DNA of 64,000 nucleotides from Labia minor (lineage: Eukaryota; Arthropoda; Insecta; Dermaptera; Spongiphoridae): the NCBI GenBank assembly GCA_963082975.1, contig OY720347.1, forward strand, positions 13,250,225 to 13,314,224. The letters run 5' to 3'. The translations under genes were made by a program, and so were the position numbers. This document shows, in pieces, positions 62,265 to 64,000 of the stretch. Positions within the stretch are counted from its first letter, which is position 1, and every line of letters starts with the position of its first letter. A model generated the notes under the pieces. The model was not told where the DNA came from. It ran no database searches and worked only from the letters and a program-made list of their open reading frames with translations.

Positions 62265-64000
62265 ACTAACCAACCAGCAGCATTCATTATCAATAATAAC
62301 GCCAAATTCATACAAGTCATCTCATTTTTAATTAATATTGAAACTATATTTTTTTTTATTATATATTATTAAACTAGTAATTATCTTAACTGAATAGTAA
62401 TATTAATCGACATATATATACACACATATATATATGCCTATCTGAATAGAGCCAGATAAGTAGTATCGTGTGGTGGATCAGGTAAAATGAGGCTAAGGAA
62501 GGCCAAAACCATTCCAAAAATATTTTTACAGTATAATTATTCTTATAAGCACAATTCTGCTAACCACTTAAACAAAAATTTAAAATTTACAAATGTACTT
62601 ATCTCTCTCCCTAAGAAAAGTTTGATATTTTTTGAAAAGAAATGAAATTTTACCGATAATTAAATAATGATTTAAAATAAATGAATTATGAATTATCCAA
62701 ATAATTAATTTTAAACAGTCCGGCCTCAAAAAGTCATTCAATTTTGAAATTTTAAAATAATTATATACTATATATAAATAATTTTATATTAATTACAATA
62801 ACCGAGCTAACGAGAGCTGCCATCATGAAATTACACATATTTATGTTGTAGAGTTATTTAAGAAATTTTTTTAGCAAAATTCTTTAAAATTTTTCTATTT
62901 TTTTAATCGATTTTGATTTAGTAATCAAAATTTTAAAGACTTTTGCTTTAAAATTTCTTTATTTTTTTTATATATATAAATAAAATCTAAATAAATGTAA
63001 CGAATATACTGTAATATTATATTTTTAAGGAAATCTCTAATTGATTTTAAATTTTATTATATGAACTTTTATCAAATAGAGAAATTTCCAAAATAAAATT
63101 TTTAAAAACAAATTTAGAAAGATATTAATTAGTATTTTTTTATTAGATCTAGAAATTTAAACTAAATTATTTTACAATACTCATTTGTTTAGATATCTTC
63201 AATTTTTAAAACTTCCTTTTCTTGAAATACATATTTGTGTTCATTATCAATTTTATATATTTATACATGTGTATTTATAATTAGCATAGGCAATATAGAA
63301 TAGGAATATTTTTATTTTTAAAACCTAACAATTTGCTCAAAAACGCTTTATTTTTTAAATTTAGAATTTGACTTTTTTATGATAAAGCCTTGGTGGTCCG
63401 TTTGTTAATTTAAAATATGTTAGACCACACGTATGAATAATAAATATATATATTAAGACTTTTCGGCCTTTCATTTTAGAACAATTCTTTATTAATATAA
63501 TTATTCCATTTAAAATATGCCTGAAATTAAATTTTTCTAAAATAAAATAACTCAAATTTATGATATGTGATGTAACTTAAAATATCTTAATTAAAATCCA
63601 TTCAAATCAGGGAATTTGTAATTTTTAAAATTTTTATTGATTAACATTTAAACAAATAAATAAAAATTGTCGATTCCCAAAAATTTAATTAAAAATTGAT
63701 TTTTTTTTTCTAAAAATCCAAAAAAAAAAAAAAATTACAAATTTTCTGATTCTACTTCAAAATTTGTTTTGAATAAAAATATAAAATTTAAAAAAAAATT
63801 GTGATAATTAATTATCAAAAGAAAAAAAAAAAGAAAAAACAAATGCAACCAAGTGCCAATAATAATCAAGCCATCACGTTCTTAAAAATATTTCACATAG
63901 TTAACTAAATAATGTTCCATTTGTATCCTAATATATTCTTGCCCATGTAGGAAATAAATACATTTCTCGAAGTGCTGGTCCACCACATGCTTATTTATAT
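62265..64000. other. AT-rich spacer to window end
   Basis: TATA and poly-A/T tracts. Antisense and sense frames of 60-70 residues at 62126-62372 lack any familiar motif. No gene recognised. Confidence 0.5.

Noticed and set aside
62126-62372. Overlapping frames on both strands (64 and 70 residues)
   Set aside because: Lie over a possible decayed hAT end; hydrophobic stretches arise from AT-rich codons.

Overview
The window is eukaryotic, very AT-rich animal DNA, most likely from an arthropod. Genes are split by GT-AG introns, the spacers hold simple A/T tracts and microsatellites, and the repeats are those common in arthropods: Ty3/gypsy, Penelope-like, mariner, Tigger/pogo, hAT and Helentron/HINE-type elements. 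Nothing in it is bacterial (no operons, Shine-Dalgarno sites or CRISPR). The species cannot be fixed from the sequence.

Four conserved cellular genes could be read exon by exon. (1) 23956-34844 (+): Mondo (MondoA/ChREBP, MLXIP/MLXIPL family), a glucose-sensing bHLH-leucine-zipper transcription factor; 16 exons give the C-terminal 777 residues, and the 5' exons were not found. (2) 39079-42798 (-): RPAIN, the RPA-interacting import factor, three exons, 219 aa. (3) 43819-44349 (+): IFT20, an intraflagellar-transport subunit, three exons, 131 aa, divergent from RPAIN about 1 kb away. (4) 56035-58977 (+): S6 kinase (p70-S6K), 11 exons, 468 aa, with an mTORC1 TOS motif and all three activating phosphorylation sites. 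Mondo and S6K are both nutrient-sensing regulators, but they are 21 kb apart and nothing here suggests shared control.

Most of the rest is transposon debris. 1-2.05 kb: 3' end of a Ty3/gypsy element with an open integrase frame and an LTR. 2.4-23.9 kb: a repeat field of hAT MITEs (most with 8-bp target duplications), deleted mariners, a Tigger remnant, a tRNA-type SINE, and copies of two short families (here HINE-A and HINE-B) with Helentron-type ends. A fragment of a Helentron-type endonuclease lies at 9.9-10.4 kb. 24-34 kb: Mondo, its introns loaded with MITEs, a LINE fragment and a HINE-B copy. 36.4-37.7 kb: a mariner split by a Penelope fragment. 40.5-41.9 kb: an inverted pair of Penelope 3' ends with a GIY-YIG frame, inside the last RPAIN intron. 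47.5-51.3 kb: a 3.8-kb region bounded by hAT termini, crowded with nested repeats. 59-64 kb: AT-rich DNA with no gene recognised.

The most interesting signal is structural. HINE-A and HINE-B share no obvious overall sequence, yet each has a short 5'-terminal repeat whose inverted copy sits just inside the 3' end, followed by a 3' hairpin and with an internal microsatellite. That is the Helentron/HINE plan, and it occurs here beside a coding remnant of the matching autonomous class.
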